Shown piece after piece: positions 24,835-33,870 of a stretch of DNA of 64,000 nt; the stretch's first letter is position 1; each line of letters begins with the position of its first letter. The notes beneath the pieces were generated by a model. The model did no database searches and was not told the DNA's origin. It saw only the letters and a program-made list of their open reading frames with translations. The translations under genes were made by a program, and so were the position numbers. This DNA comes from Candidatus Gastranaerophilales bacterium (GTDB lineage Bacteria; Cyanobacteriota; Vampirovibrionia; Gastranaerophilales; Gastranaerophilaceae), in NCBI GenBank assembly GCA_944324165.1, contig CALUVG010000009.1, positions 1 through 64,000 of the forward strand. Direction: 5' to 3'.

Positions 24835-25411
24835 TATCAGCCGTATTAACAGATTGTATAGTCTTATTTAGTTCAGCATTATCAGTTTCATTGATTATTT
24901 TTAAATCAGATACCGTACCGGTAAATTTATAATCTTTGCCCTCTAGAGTAATCGGTAATCCGATTTTAACTTTGTTTCCGCCTACAACAGCTCCGTCTTT
25001 AGTAATTTTAGCTGTATCAGCAAGTGTCACCGCTATATCATACAGGTAAGCCTGAGAAACATCTTCTACAACCATGACTTTCTTATTGTTTACAGTAGGC
25101 AGAACAACTTTCTTACGTTCAGCCTTAACATCAGTGATACTCAAGTCTGAGTAAGGTACATTTCTTATACTAATAAAAGTTTTTTCATTAGCCCTAATTG
25201 GCAATTCTGACCCTGTGTATGTAACACCGCGGATAAAAACAGTAAATGAAATTGTAGAAGTTGCTTCAATTTGTTTGTCTGCTGTTTGTCGGATATTTTT
25301 AAAAGTCACTAATCCGACAAGCAATGCAATAATTATACCTGCGATGATAATCAGATCAACTTTTCTAACTTTTTTCAACACTTCTAATAATTCTAGTAAT
25401 TTTTCTTGCAT
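24827..25411 (-). CDS. DUF4330 domain protein
   Basis: A 194-residue protein: a cytosolic N-terminal helix, a transmembrane segment (VDLIIIAGIIIALLVGLVTF) and an extracytoplasmic beta-rich domain with the repeated GAVVGGNKVKIGLPITLEG pattern known from DUF4330, a family of unknown function frequent in cyanobacteria. I use ATG 25409-25411 with AGGAG upstream; another ATG is at 25429. Lies between the heptose kinase and the O-antigen-ligase-like gene, with overlap on the latter, so probably an envelope-glycan helper. Confidence 0.75.
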   Translation of the reverse strand: MQEKLLELLEVLKKVRKVDLIIIAGIIIALLVGLVTFKNIRQTADKQIEATSTISFTVFIRGVTYTGSELPIRANEKTFISIRNVPYSDLSITDVKAERKKVVLPTVNNKKVMVVEDVSQAYLYDIAVTLADTAKITKDGAVVGGNKVKIGLPITLEGKDYKFTGTVSDLKIINETDNAELNKTIQSVNTADNV

Positions 25412-25428
25412 AAAATTTCTCCTATTCA

Positions 25429-26433
25429 TTAAAGTTTAGCGGCAGCCCTCAGAAGTTCCGCCTCGGTTGTAGTTGCACATCCATACTGGCGAACGACCAG
25501 GCTTGCGGCAATATTACCGACAATAGCTGCATAAACCGGATTTGCCCCTGCAGCAAGCGCGAGAGTATATACGGCGGTGACAGTGTCACCTGCCCCTGTT
25601 ACATCAAATACTTCGGACTTGTTAAATACAGGTATTTTTGTATATTTATGATTTTTCTCAGTAACAAACATGCCATCAGCACCGCATGTAATCAGAACTG
25701 ATTCAGCATTAGTCTCATACAACAATTTGTCACCTGCTTTTTTCATACTTGTTTCATCTTCAATGAAAAATCCCACTGATTTTTGGGTATCAGGAAGGTT
25801 CGGGGTCATTGAAGTTATATTTTTATAAGAAGACAACTCTTTTTGAGCATCCACAACAATTATTTTATTGTATTTATTTGCCAGTTCTATGGTCTTGTCA
25901 ATAACTTTATGAGTTAAAGTACCAATATGATAATTTGAAAGGATAACCGCATCATGTTCCGGTATAGCTTTTTCAAGATTGGCAATCATTTTTTCTTCTG
26001 TTACAGGAGACAAAAATTCATTAGTCTGCCTGTCGAGACGCACAATTTGCTGTGTAATAGAAGTTGTAATTGAACCGGATATACGAGTTTTGGTAGTAGT
26101 TTTACGTTCTGCATCTTTAATCAGATATTTGCAATTGACATTAGCTTTTTCAAACGCATCTATAAGCTGTCCTGCCTGATAATCATCACCGCATACTCCG
26201 CAAACACTTACCTGCCCGTTATTTAAAGTTGAAACGTTGTGTGCAGCATTTGAGGCTCCTCCAAGTATAAGTTTGGTATGGGAATGTTGAAGTATGAGAA
26301 CAGGGGCTTCTCTTGAAATTCTTTCGGCGTCACCATAAATCATTTCATCAAGAGCGAGATCACCCACTACTAAAATCTTCGGCATTTTTAGGCTCTTTAT
26401 TATAGAAACCAATTGTTCTTTATTTATATCCAT
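25429..26433 (-). CDS. D-glycero-beta-D-manno-heptose-7-phosphate kinase (HldE N-domain type, PfkB family)
   Basis: Phosphorylates heptose 7-phosphate to the 1,7-bisphosphate on the route to ADP-heptose for lipopolysaccharide cores. The 334 residues show ILVVGDLALDEMIYGD, LGGASNAAHNVSTL and the PfkB C-terminal signature FDVTGAGDTV with catalytic Asp. Only the kinase half is present; the nucleotidyltransferase half of bifunctional HldE is absent. First gene of the operon with DUF4330 and the O-antigen-ligase-like gene, supporting a heptose-containing surface glycan. Confidence 0.83.
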   Translation of the reverse strand: MDINKEQLVSIIKSLKMPKILVVGDLALDEMIYGDAERISREAPVLILQHSHTKLILGGASNAAHNVSTLNNGQVSVCGVCGDDYQAGQLIDAFEKANVNCKYLIKDAERKTTTKTRISGSITTSITQQIVRLDRQTNEFLSPVTEEKMIANLEKAIPEHDAVILSNYHIGTLTHKVIDKTIELANKYNKIIVVDAQKELSSYKNITSMTPNLPDTQKSVGFFIEDETSMKKAGDKLLYETNAESVLITCGADGMFVTEKNHKYTKIPVFNKSEVFDVTGAGDTVTAVYTLALAAGANPVYAAIVGNIAASLVVRQYGCATTTEAELLRAAAKL

Positions 26434-26553
26434 AACAATTCTCGAAAAAAGTAAAATCCTTTATAAAGAAATTTTAACACAAAAACATTAAAAAGTGGCA
26501 AAAATTTTTTTTTAGTGCTTTTATGTACATATAATCTTATTAAGGAGAAGAAA

Positions 26554-26859
26554 ATGTTTGTATCTAAAATTATCGGTGCACAAAGCTTTCACAAGGCTGT
26601 TTTTTCAGGTCAAAATGCAGAAACGAAGCAACCGGATTTGAATAAAATGTCAGACAGTGCAAAATTAGATTTGCTTGTAAAAAAGATGAATACATTACAG
26701 ATGGATGTAGAAAAAATGCGAGCACGTCAGATGATTTCTGATAGAGCCATTGCTACAGGAGTTATGAGTTTGATGGGCAGAAATATACAAAACAGAACTC
26801 AAGCCGATGCTTATCACAACATGAAGGATAATGTTAAAATTTTGAATGAACTGGCATAA
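26554..26859 (+). CDS. Hypothetical protein (101 aa), coiled-coil-like
   Basis: Starts at ATG 26554 after AAGGAG. The middle (KLDLLVKKMNTLQMDVEKMRARQM) has heptad spacing suggestive of a coiled coil. The N-terminus (SFHKAVFSGQ) is reminiscent of short SF-x-A/G motifs near the start of other proteins of this genome, such as the 58899 product. No family recognised. A membrane protein gene follows after 20 nt in the same direction. Confidence 0.6.
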   Translation: MFVSKIIGAQSFHKAVFSGQNAETKQPDLNKMSDSAKLDLLVKKMNTLQMDVEKMRARQMISDRAIATGVMSLMGRNIQNRTQADAYHNMKDNVKILNELA

Positions 26860-26879
26860 AGAAAATTTGAAAGGGCTTT

Positions 26880-29003
26880 ATGAAAAAAATTATAGAACTG
26901 ATAAAAAGACAGGACACTCTATGGAATGTCTTTTTTTCTGCTTTTACAGCCTTATTTTTATGTTTTTTATTATATAACATACTGTTACCTGTCTTACCTT
27001 ATTATAATCTGAATGATTTTTATGCAGGGATAACAATTTACGATAACTATAATAAATATTTAACTATATTTTTATTTTTGTTTTATATCGTTAGTTTTTA
27101 TATTATTTTTCTTTTTAACAGGATAAAAATCCCGGTATTTAAATTTAATATTGAAAAATATAAAATGTTTATTTTTATAGTATTAGGAATAATCTTCCTT
27201 CTGTTTCTTGCAAGATATATAATAAACTTTTCACTGCCCGCAATACCGGACGCTCACCATTACGGAGAAAAATTTGCGGCATACTTTGCTCATACAAAAT
27301 TCCGGATGAATTATTATTCTGACATAATGCTGGTACATGGATATTCCGACATTCTGCCGTCATGGTTTGCGGACAAAATATTAGGGAATTTAACGATTGC
27401 CAATGAACGTTTGGCTACATATATATTTAAACTCATTTTTCTTTGTACCAATATAGTATTGTCTTCCCTGATTTTCAAAAAAGATTTATTGACAATTCTT
27501 ATCACCTCAAACATTTTTACATTTATATTGCCGGCTCCTTTAGAAATTCATTTTATAACAATTGCATTATTCTATATTTTTCTAATTCAATATCTAGATA
27601 AACTTAATCCTGTTTTATGGTTCAGTTTATATTATACAGGTACAGCATTTCTTGCTATGTATCAAACAACCATAGGTATCTCTTGTTTTGCGGCATCACT
27701 GCCTGTTCTCGCACTGCAGATAAAAAATCAAAAACGTGTTGGAGTAATAACGCTTGGTATTTTTGCAATACTGATTTATGTCTTATTGGGTGGAGATATT
27801 ACCGCCTTTTTAGATAAAGCCGGATATTATGCAGCATCAAATTTATACTCTTTCGGTAATAATTTTCAGCAGATTGTTAACCCTTATAAATTCATAATAG
27901 GAACATTTGCTTTTCTTGCTTTTCCGGTATTTTTATACAAGGTATTTTTAATCAAAAACAAAAAAATTAAGCTTGCACTTATTTTTACTTTAATTACAAC
28001 TGCAGCAATTGCGAACTACGCATTTGGACGAATAGATGAAAAAAATTATATACCGCGTGCTCTCAACTGGTCGCTTGCAGTTCTAACGGTTATAATTCCT
28101 TATTTGGCTTATAAACTAAAAAAAGATTGTCTTTTCACCATAAATATCATTATTATTTCGGCTCTAATAATATTTTCAGTCTGGGTTTCTCCGGCATGTA
28201 TAAGGCATTTCTTTGGCAGCAAGGTTTCAAACACAAGAATAAATGAAAACCAAGATATTAAAAATTCATATTATAATTTCATCAAAAAAATGACAGCACA
28301 GGATGATTTGTATCTTGATTTAAATAATGCCGGCATGAATTATTACTATACGCAAAGAAAACCAGCCATGCCGTACACCTCGTTTTATAATATTGTGAAC
28401 ACAGCACAAACAGAAGAAATACTTGCTAATCTAAAGAAAAATCCACCGAAAATAGTTTTTCTTTATGCGCCTGAAATATTTACCGGATATGACTACATTT
28501 CAATAACACAACGGATAAATAAAATCTATCGCTGGCTGTTTCTATCAGGTTTATACGAATTTGTTGATTATAACGGCGGATATTTTCTTATTTATACTCC
28601 CCAAAAGCTTAACAAAATCCACACTTTAAAAGCTGATGCCATATCTCAAAACAATTTGCATTATTTGCCGGATGTGTGGGGCGCATCAATCAGGACATTG
28701 CCAATGAAGCCGGTTAACGCCGATTTATCTGTTGACGGTAGCACTATAAATATCAAAAACGGAATAAGCCCTAAAAATGCTGACTTACTATATATTGAAT
28801 ATGAGGCTGAGAGTGAAGTTTGCGTTAATATGTATATTAACGCACTTCTAGCGAAGTTAGAAGTGCACTCCAAACGCCCGCGAATACTCATTCCACTTGA
28901 TAATTATCCATCATGGCTTTTGGAAGACAAAATTTCACAAATATTTCTTGACACAGATAAACCTATAAAAATTAAGAAGGCTAAACTTTATAAAAGAAAC
29001 TAA
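26880..29003 (+). CDS. Large polytopic membrane protein, possible GT-C glycosyltransferase
   Basis: A 707-residue protein with about 11-13 hydrophobic segments in the first 450 residues and a soluble C-terminal part (about 450-707) without membrane helices. The first large loop has IPDAHHYGEKF after the third helix, where GT-C enzymes carry their acidic motif, but the match is too weak to fix a function. GAAAGGGC precedes ATG 26880. It ends 2 nt before the convergent phosphoesterase gene. Confidence 0.55.
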   Translation: MKKIIELIKRQDTLWNVFFSAFTALFLCFLLYNILLPVLPYYNLNDFYAGITIYDNYNKYLTIFLFLFYIVSFYIIFLFNRIKIPVFKFNIEKYKMFIFIVLGIIFLLFLARYIINFSLPAIPDAHHYGEKFAAYFAHTKFRMNYYSDIMLVHGYSDILPSWFADKILGNLTIANERLATYIFKLIFLCTNIVLSSLIFKKDLLTILITSNIFTFILPAPLEIHFITIALFYIFLIQYLDKLNPVLWFSLYYTGTAFLAMYQTTIGISCFAASLPVLALQIKNQKRVGVITLGIFAILIYVLLGGDITAFLDKAGYYAASNLYSFGNNFQQIVNPYKFIIGTFAFLAFPVFLYKVFLIKNKKIKLALIFTLITTAAIANYAFGRIDEKNYIPRALNWSLAVLTVIIPYLAYKLKKDCLFTINIIIISALIIFSVWVSPACIRHFFGSKVSNTRINENQDIKNSYYNFIKKMTAQDDLYLDLNNAGMNYYYTQRKPAMPYTSFYNIVNTAQTEEILANLKKNPPKIVFLYAPEIFTGYDYISITQRINKIYRWLFLSGLYEFVDYNGGYFLIYTPQKLNKIHTLKADAISQNNLHYLPDVWGASIRTLPMKPVNADLSVDGSTINIKNGISPKNADLLYIEYEAESEVCVNMYINALLAKLEVHSKRPRILIPLDNYPSWLLEDKISQIFLDTDKPIKIKKAKLYKRN

Positions 29004-29005
29004 TC

Positions 29006-29740
29006 TTATACATGTCTTTGTGTCGGGTTTAACAGCATTTGAGCAACCTGTTCTTTACCGTCAAATGTTCTTCGCATTAATATTTCAACTGCCAACTCTC
29101 TATCATAATCTAAAAATCTGTGTTCAATAGAAAATCCGCCGTCTTCAATATTTGCAACAACATAACATGCTTTTGCTCCTTCTGTCATAGGACGTCCTAC
29201 ACTGCCGACATTAACAATCGTTTGTTTTTTATTTGTCTGGTATCCGCAAGGAATATGTGTATGTCCGCAAAAAATCAAATCAGCATTCACATCTTTACAA
29301 ATCTCTTCTATCTCGCTAATTGGACGATTGGGCAAAATATCTTCATTGTTTCTGCGGGGAGACCCGTGTACCATCAAAATTCTTACCCCTTCAATAGACA
29401 ACAGCTTATCCGGCGGCAATGAATGCAGATATTCCTTTTTATCATCTTCCAAAAACAATATTTCTTCTGCCAGAGCATTTGCCATAACAGGATATTTTGA
29501 CTTGACGCTTTCCATATACTCAGGACAAAAGTCACCAATAAGCTGGTCAGTATTCCCTTGAATAATCTCCCAATTCTTTTGCTGCTTAATAAAATCAATA
29601 ACCGTACGCGGCTGCGGTCCAGCCATGGCTAAATCTCCAAGGCATAAAACTTTCTCACAATTCTGCTCTTTAATATCCTCCATAACTCTTTCCAATGCCT
29701 GCATATTACCATGTATATCTGACACTACCGCTACTTTCAT
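29006..29740 (-). CDS. Metallophosphoesterase (YfcE/MJ0936-like), cytosolic
   Basis: Calcineurin-fold phosphoesterase of 244 residues with every metal-binding block: VVSDIHGNMQAL, CLGDLAMAGP, IQGNTDQ (a GNxD/E variant), MVHGSPRR and FCGHTHIP. There is no signal peptide. The substrate is unknown; relatives hydrolyse phosphodiesters or act on diadenosine-type nucleotides. AAGGAGT precedes ATG 29738-29740. Divergent from ispG across 43 bp. Confidence 0.85.
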   Translation of the reverse strand: MKVAVVSDIHGNMQALERVMEDIKEQNCEKVLCLGDLAMAGPQPRTVIDFIKQQKNWEIIQGNTDQLIGDFCPEYMESVKSKYPVMANALAEEILFLEDDKKEYLHSLPPDKLLSIEGVRILMVHGSPRRNNEDILPNRPISEIEEICKDVNADLIFCGHTHIPCGYQTNKKQTIVNVGSVGRPMTEGAKACYVVANIEDGGFSIEHRFLDYDRELAVEILMRRTFDGKEQVAQMLLNPTQRHV

Positions 29741-29768
29741 ATTTTTACTCCTTTATTTTTTCTTGTTG

Positions 29769-29777
29769 TGCTATAAT
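29769..29777 (+). promoter_or_regulatory. Extended -10 promoter of ispG, leaderless arrangement
   Basis: TGC followed by TATAAT at 29772-29777, then 6 nt to the ATG. No convincing -35 box at 17 nt, as is usual for extended -10 promoters. Confidence 0.75.
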
Positions 29778-29783
29778 CATAAT

Positions 29784-30839
29784 ATGATAAAAAGAAGAAA
29801 ATCAACTGGTATAAATATAGGAAATATTAAAATTGGCGATAATGCACCAATAAGTGTGCAGTCAATGTGTAACACTGATACAAGAGATATTGAAAAAACT
29901 GTTTCTCAAATTAGAGAACTGGCTGAGCACGGTTGCGAAATTGTGAGATTAGCTGTTTTAAATAAAGATGCGGCTGAAACTATTAAAGAAATAGTTAAAC
30001 GCTCTCCCGTTCCACTTGTAGCTGATATTCATTTTGATTACCGGCTGGCAATTCAATGTATTAATAACGGCATTAACGCTCTACGGCTTAATCCCGGTAA
30101 TATCGGCAAACGTGAAAACATAGAAAAAGTTGTAACTCTTGCAAAACAACAAAAAATTCCAATCAGAATAGGGGTTAATGCAGGATCTTTAGAAAAAGAA
30201 ATTCAACAGGAAAACATCCCGCTTTCTGAAAAAATGGTGAAAAGTGCTCTTAAACATATTCAAATTTTAGAAGATTTAGACTTTGACCTGATAAAAGTCT
30301 CACTAAAATCTTCAGATGTCATGACAACAATTGATGCCTACCGCTCAATTGCAGAAAAAATTCCTTATCCTTTACACCTTGGTGTTACAGAAGCCGGTAC
30401 ATTACGCGGAGGACTTGTAAAATCTTCTGTGGGACTTGGTACACTTCTTGCTGAAGGTATAGGTGATACTATAAGAGTTTCCTTAACGGAAAATCCTGTT
30501 GAAGAAGTTATTGCAGGATTTGATATTTTAAAAAGTTTAAACCTCCGCAAGCGCGGTGTAAACTTCGTCTCCTGTCCGACCTGCGGCAGAACTCAAATTG
30601 ATTTGATAAATCTGGCTAAAAAAGTTGAAGAAAAATTTAAAAATCTTGACATGCCAATTACTATTGCAACTATGGGCTGCGCCGTAAATGGTCCGGGTGA
30701 AGCTAAACACGCTGATTTCGGTATTGCAGGCGGTATCGGTGAAGGCTATATTTTCCAAAAAGGAGAAATTGTCGCAAGAGTCCCTGAAAATGAATTATTA
30801 GAAAAACTCGAAGAAATTATAATAAAATCCTCCAAATAA
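29784..30839 (+). CDS. ispG: (E)-4-hydroxy-3-methylbut-2-enyl-diphosphate synthase
   Basis: Iron-sulfur enzyme of the non-mevalonate isoprenoid pathway, supplying undecaprenyl carriers among others. The 351 residues begin MIKRRKSTGINIGN, as IspG normally does, and contain VQSMCNTDTRD, ADIHFDYRLA, LRLNPGNIG, LGVTEAGT, and the cluster cysteines in SCPTCGRTQ and MGCAVNGPGE. I choose ATG 29784; an open frame extends upstream but is not homologous. No ribosome binding site; the -10 box sits 6 nt before the ATG. Confidence 0.95.
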   Translation: MIKRRKSTGINIGNIKIGDNAPISVQSMCNTDTRDIEKTVSQIRELAEHGCEIVRLAVLNKDAAETIKEIVKRSPVPLVADIHFDYRLAIQCINNGINALRLNPGNIGKRENIEKVVTLAKQQKIPIRIGVNAGSLEKEIQQENIPLSEKMVKSALKHIQILEDLDFDLIKVSLKSSDVMTTIDAYRSIAEKIPYPLHLGVTEAGTLRGGLVKSSVGLGTLLAEGIGDTIRVSLTENPVEEVIAGFDILKSLNLRKRGVNFVSCPTCGRTQIDLINLAKKVEEKFKNLDMPITIATMGCAVNGPGEAKHADFGIAGGIGEGYIFQKGEIVARVPENELLEKLEEIIIKSSK

Positions 30840-30923
30840 TCCATGAATTATTAATGTAAAGAAATTATAATGTTTTTGTAACTACTATAAAAAGTATTAT
30901 AATTAATACTGACAGAGGTGGAC

Positions 30924-31241
30924 ATGAAAAAATTATTTTTAATTCTAACAATACTTGGATTATCAACTCTTTGTGCTAATGCAGGAGAATTCACGGTTGA
31001 AGATTCTCATTCCAGAGACTATCTCGAAAACACCGGCTACTCAAGTTCTACAATTGAAATTATTGAAAGAAGCCATGCCAGAGCACTTGGCGAAGAATAT
31101 ACCGGTTATGTTGATCGTACATTATCAAGAAATCAAGGCGGATGGTTTGGAAAATTCTTAAGATATCTTGACCCTTCATTAGACAGTGATACATTCATGA
31201 ATTATGACATTGAATTCTATTCTCATTTCAATGATTTATAA
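30924..31241 (+). CDS. Small secreted hypothetical protein (105 aa)
   Basis: A signal peptide (MKKLFLILTILGLSTLCANA, cut likely before GEFTV) is followed by about 85 residues of soluble protein with charged and aromatic residues (GGWFGKFLRYLDPS). No family recognised. ATG 30924 is preceded by AGAGGTGGAC. Overlaps the TPR gene start by 11 nt, so the two are translationally coupled and probably work together in the envelope. Confidence 0.68.
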   Translation: MKKLFLILTILGLSTLCANAGEFTVEDSHSRDYLENTGYSSSTIEIIERSHARALGEEYTGYVDRTLSRNQGGWFGKFLRYLDPSLDSDTFMNYDIEFYSHFNDL

Positions 31242-31896
31242 AAATAAAATTTCCACTCTGTTAACAATACTAATCCTATTGTTATGTCCGTGCATTACAA
31301 ATGCAATACAATCAGGCAATATTGAATACAATGCAGCTGCAATGCTATTTGATTATACTAAATTAGACCCTGTTCCTATTATCATTGAAGCTGATAAATA
31401 TTTTGAGATTGCCTTTCAACAGCAAATTGACAAAAATTTAAAAGAACAATATCTGAGTTTGGCTATGGGGAAATATATTCTTGCATCAAAAATTCAACCT
31501 CAAGAAATAAGGAATTATGTACAGCTTGCAAGAATATATGATGAGTTTAAAAAAGATTCTCTCGCAAAATCAAATTTTTTTCATGCCACCAATCTTGAAC
31601 TAAATGACCCATATACAAATTTCTGGTTTGGAGAATTTTACTATAAGAGAAGGGATTTTAAAAGAGCATTAAAACATTTTACTATTGCCTACAATAATGG
31701 GTACGCAAATGATTATGAATTAAATCTTAGACTTGCAACCATTTATGAAAAATTTGCAGATTTAATTAATGCGAAAAAATATTATAGCACAGCTTTCTCA
31801 CTAAATCCGCAAACAACAGAATTACAGGAAAAAATTCAAGCAATTGACAACAGTAATTATGAGCAATCAGAATATTATCATTTTATCAGGGAGTAA
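31231..31896 (+). CDS. Secreted tetratricopeptide-repeat protein
   Basis: A 221-residue protein with an N-terminal hydrophobic signal (STLLTILILLLCPCITNA; the cysteine could be incidental) and at least three TPR-like helix pairs from about residue 70 (YVQLARIYDEFKKDSLAKSN, FWFGEFYYKRRDFKRALKH, LRLATIYEKFADLINAKKYY). TPRs mediate protein contacts. I start at ATG 31231, inside the upstream stop region. Lies before the GHL10-type gene by 10 nt, suggesting an envelope operon. Confidence 0.72.
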   Translation: MIYKNKISTLLTILILLLCPCITNAIQSGNIEYNAAAMLFDYTKLDPVPIIIEADKYFEIAFQQQIDKNLKEQYLSLAMGKYILASKIQPQEIRNYVQLARIYDEFKKDSLAKSNFFHATNLELNDPYTNFWFGEFYYKRRDFKRALKHFTIAYNNGYANDYELNLRLATIYEKFADLINAKKYYSTAFSLNPQTTELQEKIQAIDNSNYEQSEYYHFIRE

Positions 31897-31906
31897 AAAT
31901 TAAAAA

Positions 31907-33862
31907 ATGAAAATCGTAAGATTATTTTTGGTAATTATAGCACTATTATTTGTATTAGAAATGCCATTACTATCACAGGCAGAGACATCGTCTGATATTA
32001 ACCAAACAGCAATATCGCTGGATGCATCACAACCATTAGACGGGTCCGTTGATAATTCTCAAAAAATTATTGATGAATTTTACTCCTCTCCCATGTTTAA
32101 ACCTTATTCTTTATCTAAACATGAAGTTCAGTTTAGTTATACAAAAAATTTAATAAATGCAATTGACCCTACCCCATCAACCAATCGTTCCGCAAGCTAT
32201 TTACCCGGAACAAGAGGTACAAATCAGCTGGTTATATACACACCGTTTTACGGGGTGCGCACAAATACGAATGAATTTGGTGCGGAAGCCATTGTAGAAG
32301 GAAATACGGTTACGGAATTATCCGGTGCTGATTCACCTATTCCGGCAAACGGTATTGTAATAAGCGGTCATGGACGTGCGAAAAACTGGATTAATAACAG
32401 TATAAAAGTCGGAACAAAGATTTATATTGATCGCTCAACAAATCTTATTTATACCTATACAACTTCCGAAAGCTATATCTTTGAATCGCAAAAGAAAATT
32501 CGTGAAGCTGAGCAAATGATCGCATATTATCGTGAACATTATGATGAATATAACTGGAAAGTACCGACAAGCTATATTGATGATGCAAAAGAATATTTAA
32601 AGAAAGCTCAACGTAATCCTGAAAATGTACAGAAATACTCCCGTTTAGCAATAGAAGCCGCAAATGATGCTCTCAAAAGCGTTATCCCTTATAAATATGG
32701 AGAACTCAAAGGCGTTTGGCTAAGACCAACCGAAAAAACTCCTGCTGAAATTGTTGATACTATTCAAAGAGTAAAAAATACAGGAATAGATACTATATTT
32801 CTTGAAACATATTTCCATGGAAAAACAATCTATCCAAGTCAAGTGATGAAAGATTATGGATTTCTTGAGCAACATGATCAGTTTAAAGGATTTGATCCGC
32901 TCAGTGTTTGGCTGAAGGAAGCACATAAACGAAATATAAAAGTTCATGTTTGGTTTGAAACTTTCTACGCAGGCAATGCTAATATAAATAACAATCCACA
33001 AAGCATGCTTGCAATAAATCCTGAGTGGGGAAATAAAATGGGAAAAGATAAAGATTCACTTTTGCCTTCCCGCTCTCCATCAGAACATAATGGATATTTT
33101 TTAGATCCGGCAAACCCGCTTGTTCAAGATTTTATTATGAAATTGATAACCGAAGTTTCAACTAAGTATGATATTGACGGGATAAATTTGGATTACATAC
33201 GCTATCCTCAAACTGTCTCAATTACAGAAAACAACAGCTGGGGCTATACAGGGTATGCCAGACGTGAATTTAAGGCACTGTATGGAGTTGACCCTGCGGA
33301 TATAAAAGTATCAGATCCTTTATGGCTAACCTGGTGTGATTACAGACGCGGTAAAATCACGCAAATGGTTAAAAAAATCGGAACATACGGGAAACAACAT
33401 AATATTTATGTAAGTGCGGTCATTTTTCCTGACAGATTAACTGCAATGAATACAAAATTACAAGACTGGAAAACATGGTCTGATAACAATTATATCAATG
33501 CTTTTACACCGCTATTTCTGACTTGTGACTCTAAAATGGCAAACTCAATGATGAAAGAAGTTCTTCAGGCTATGTCTAAGAAAACCGACCTATACGCAGG
33601 ACTATTTGTTACTTTTATGGGAGGAGCAGAAGAAGATTTAATAAGACAAATTCATGAAGCTCGTAAAGTCGATACAAAAGGGGTTATTATATTTGATTAT
33701 GCCCATCTGAATAATAAATATGCAAAAACACTTGCTACAAGTGTATTCTCAACTAAATCCGCAGCTAAGAAAATAGCCCCGCAATCTCAAGGGGTAACGG
33801 TTGTTATAAAAGAAAAACCAAAGAAAAAGAAAAAAGGATTTTTGTGGTGGGGCAAAAAGTAA
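31907..33862 (+). CDS. Secreted family-10-like glycosyl hydrolase (GHL10/DUF187 type)
   Basis: A 651-residue exported protein. An N-terminal signal (LFLVIIALLFVLEMPLLSQA) is followed by a ~240-residue region of unknown type. From about residue 265 the GHL10 barrel begins: LKGVWLRPTEKTPAEI, IFLETYFHGKTIYPS, VHVWFETFYAG, DGINLDYIRYP and YVSAVIFPD. The C-terminus is lysine-rich (KEKPKKKKKGF). Relatives act on cell-wall or exopolysaccharide glycans. Same direction and close spacing as the TPR gene and comEC. A peptidoglycan-remodelling role is possible but not shown. Confidence 0.78.
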   Translation: MKIVRLFLVIIALLFVLEMPLLSQAETSSDINQTAISLDASQPLDGSVDNSQKIIDEFYSSPMFKPYSLSKHEVQFSYTKNLINAIDPTPSTNRSASYLPGTRGTNQLVIYTPFYGVRTNTNEFGAEAIVEGNTVTELSGADSPIPANGIVISGHGRAKNWINNSIKVGTKIYIDRSTNLIYTYTTSESYIFESQKKIREAEQMIAYYREHYDEYNWKVPTSYIDDAKEYLKKAQRNPENVQKYSRLAIEAANDALKSVIPYKYGELKGVWLRPTEKTPAEIVDTIQRVKNTGIDTIFLETYFHGKTIYPSQVMKDYGFLEQHDQFKGFDPLSVWLKEAHKRNIKVHVWFETFYAGNANINNNPQSMLAINPEWGNKMGKDKDSLLPSRSPSEHNGYFLDPANPLVQDFIMKLITEVSTKYDIDGINLDYIRYPQTVSITENNSWGYTGYARREFKALYGVDPADIKVSDPLWLTWCDYRRGKITQMVKKIGTYGKQHNIYVSAVIFPDRLTAMNTKLQDWKTWSDNNYINAFTPLFLTCDSKMANSMMKEVLQAMSKKTDLYAGLFVTFMGGAEEDLIRQIHEARKVDTKGVIIFDYAHLNNKYAKTLATSVFSTKSAAKKIAPQSQGVTVVIKEKPKKKKKGFLWWGKK

Positions 33863-33870
33863 TCCGGTAA

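Noticed and set aside
25429-26433. Ribokinase or fructokinase
   Set aside because: PfkB motifs fit these too, but the GGASNAAHN block and the neighbouring envelope-glycan genes favour the heptose-7-phosphate kinase.
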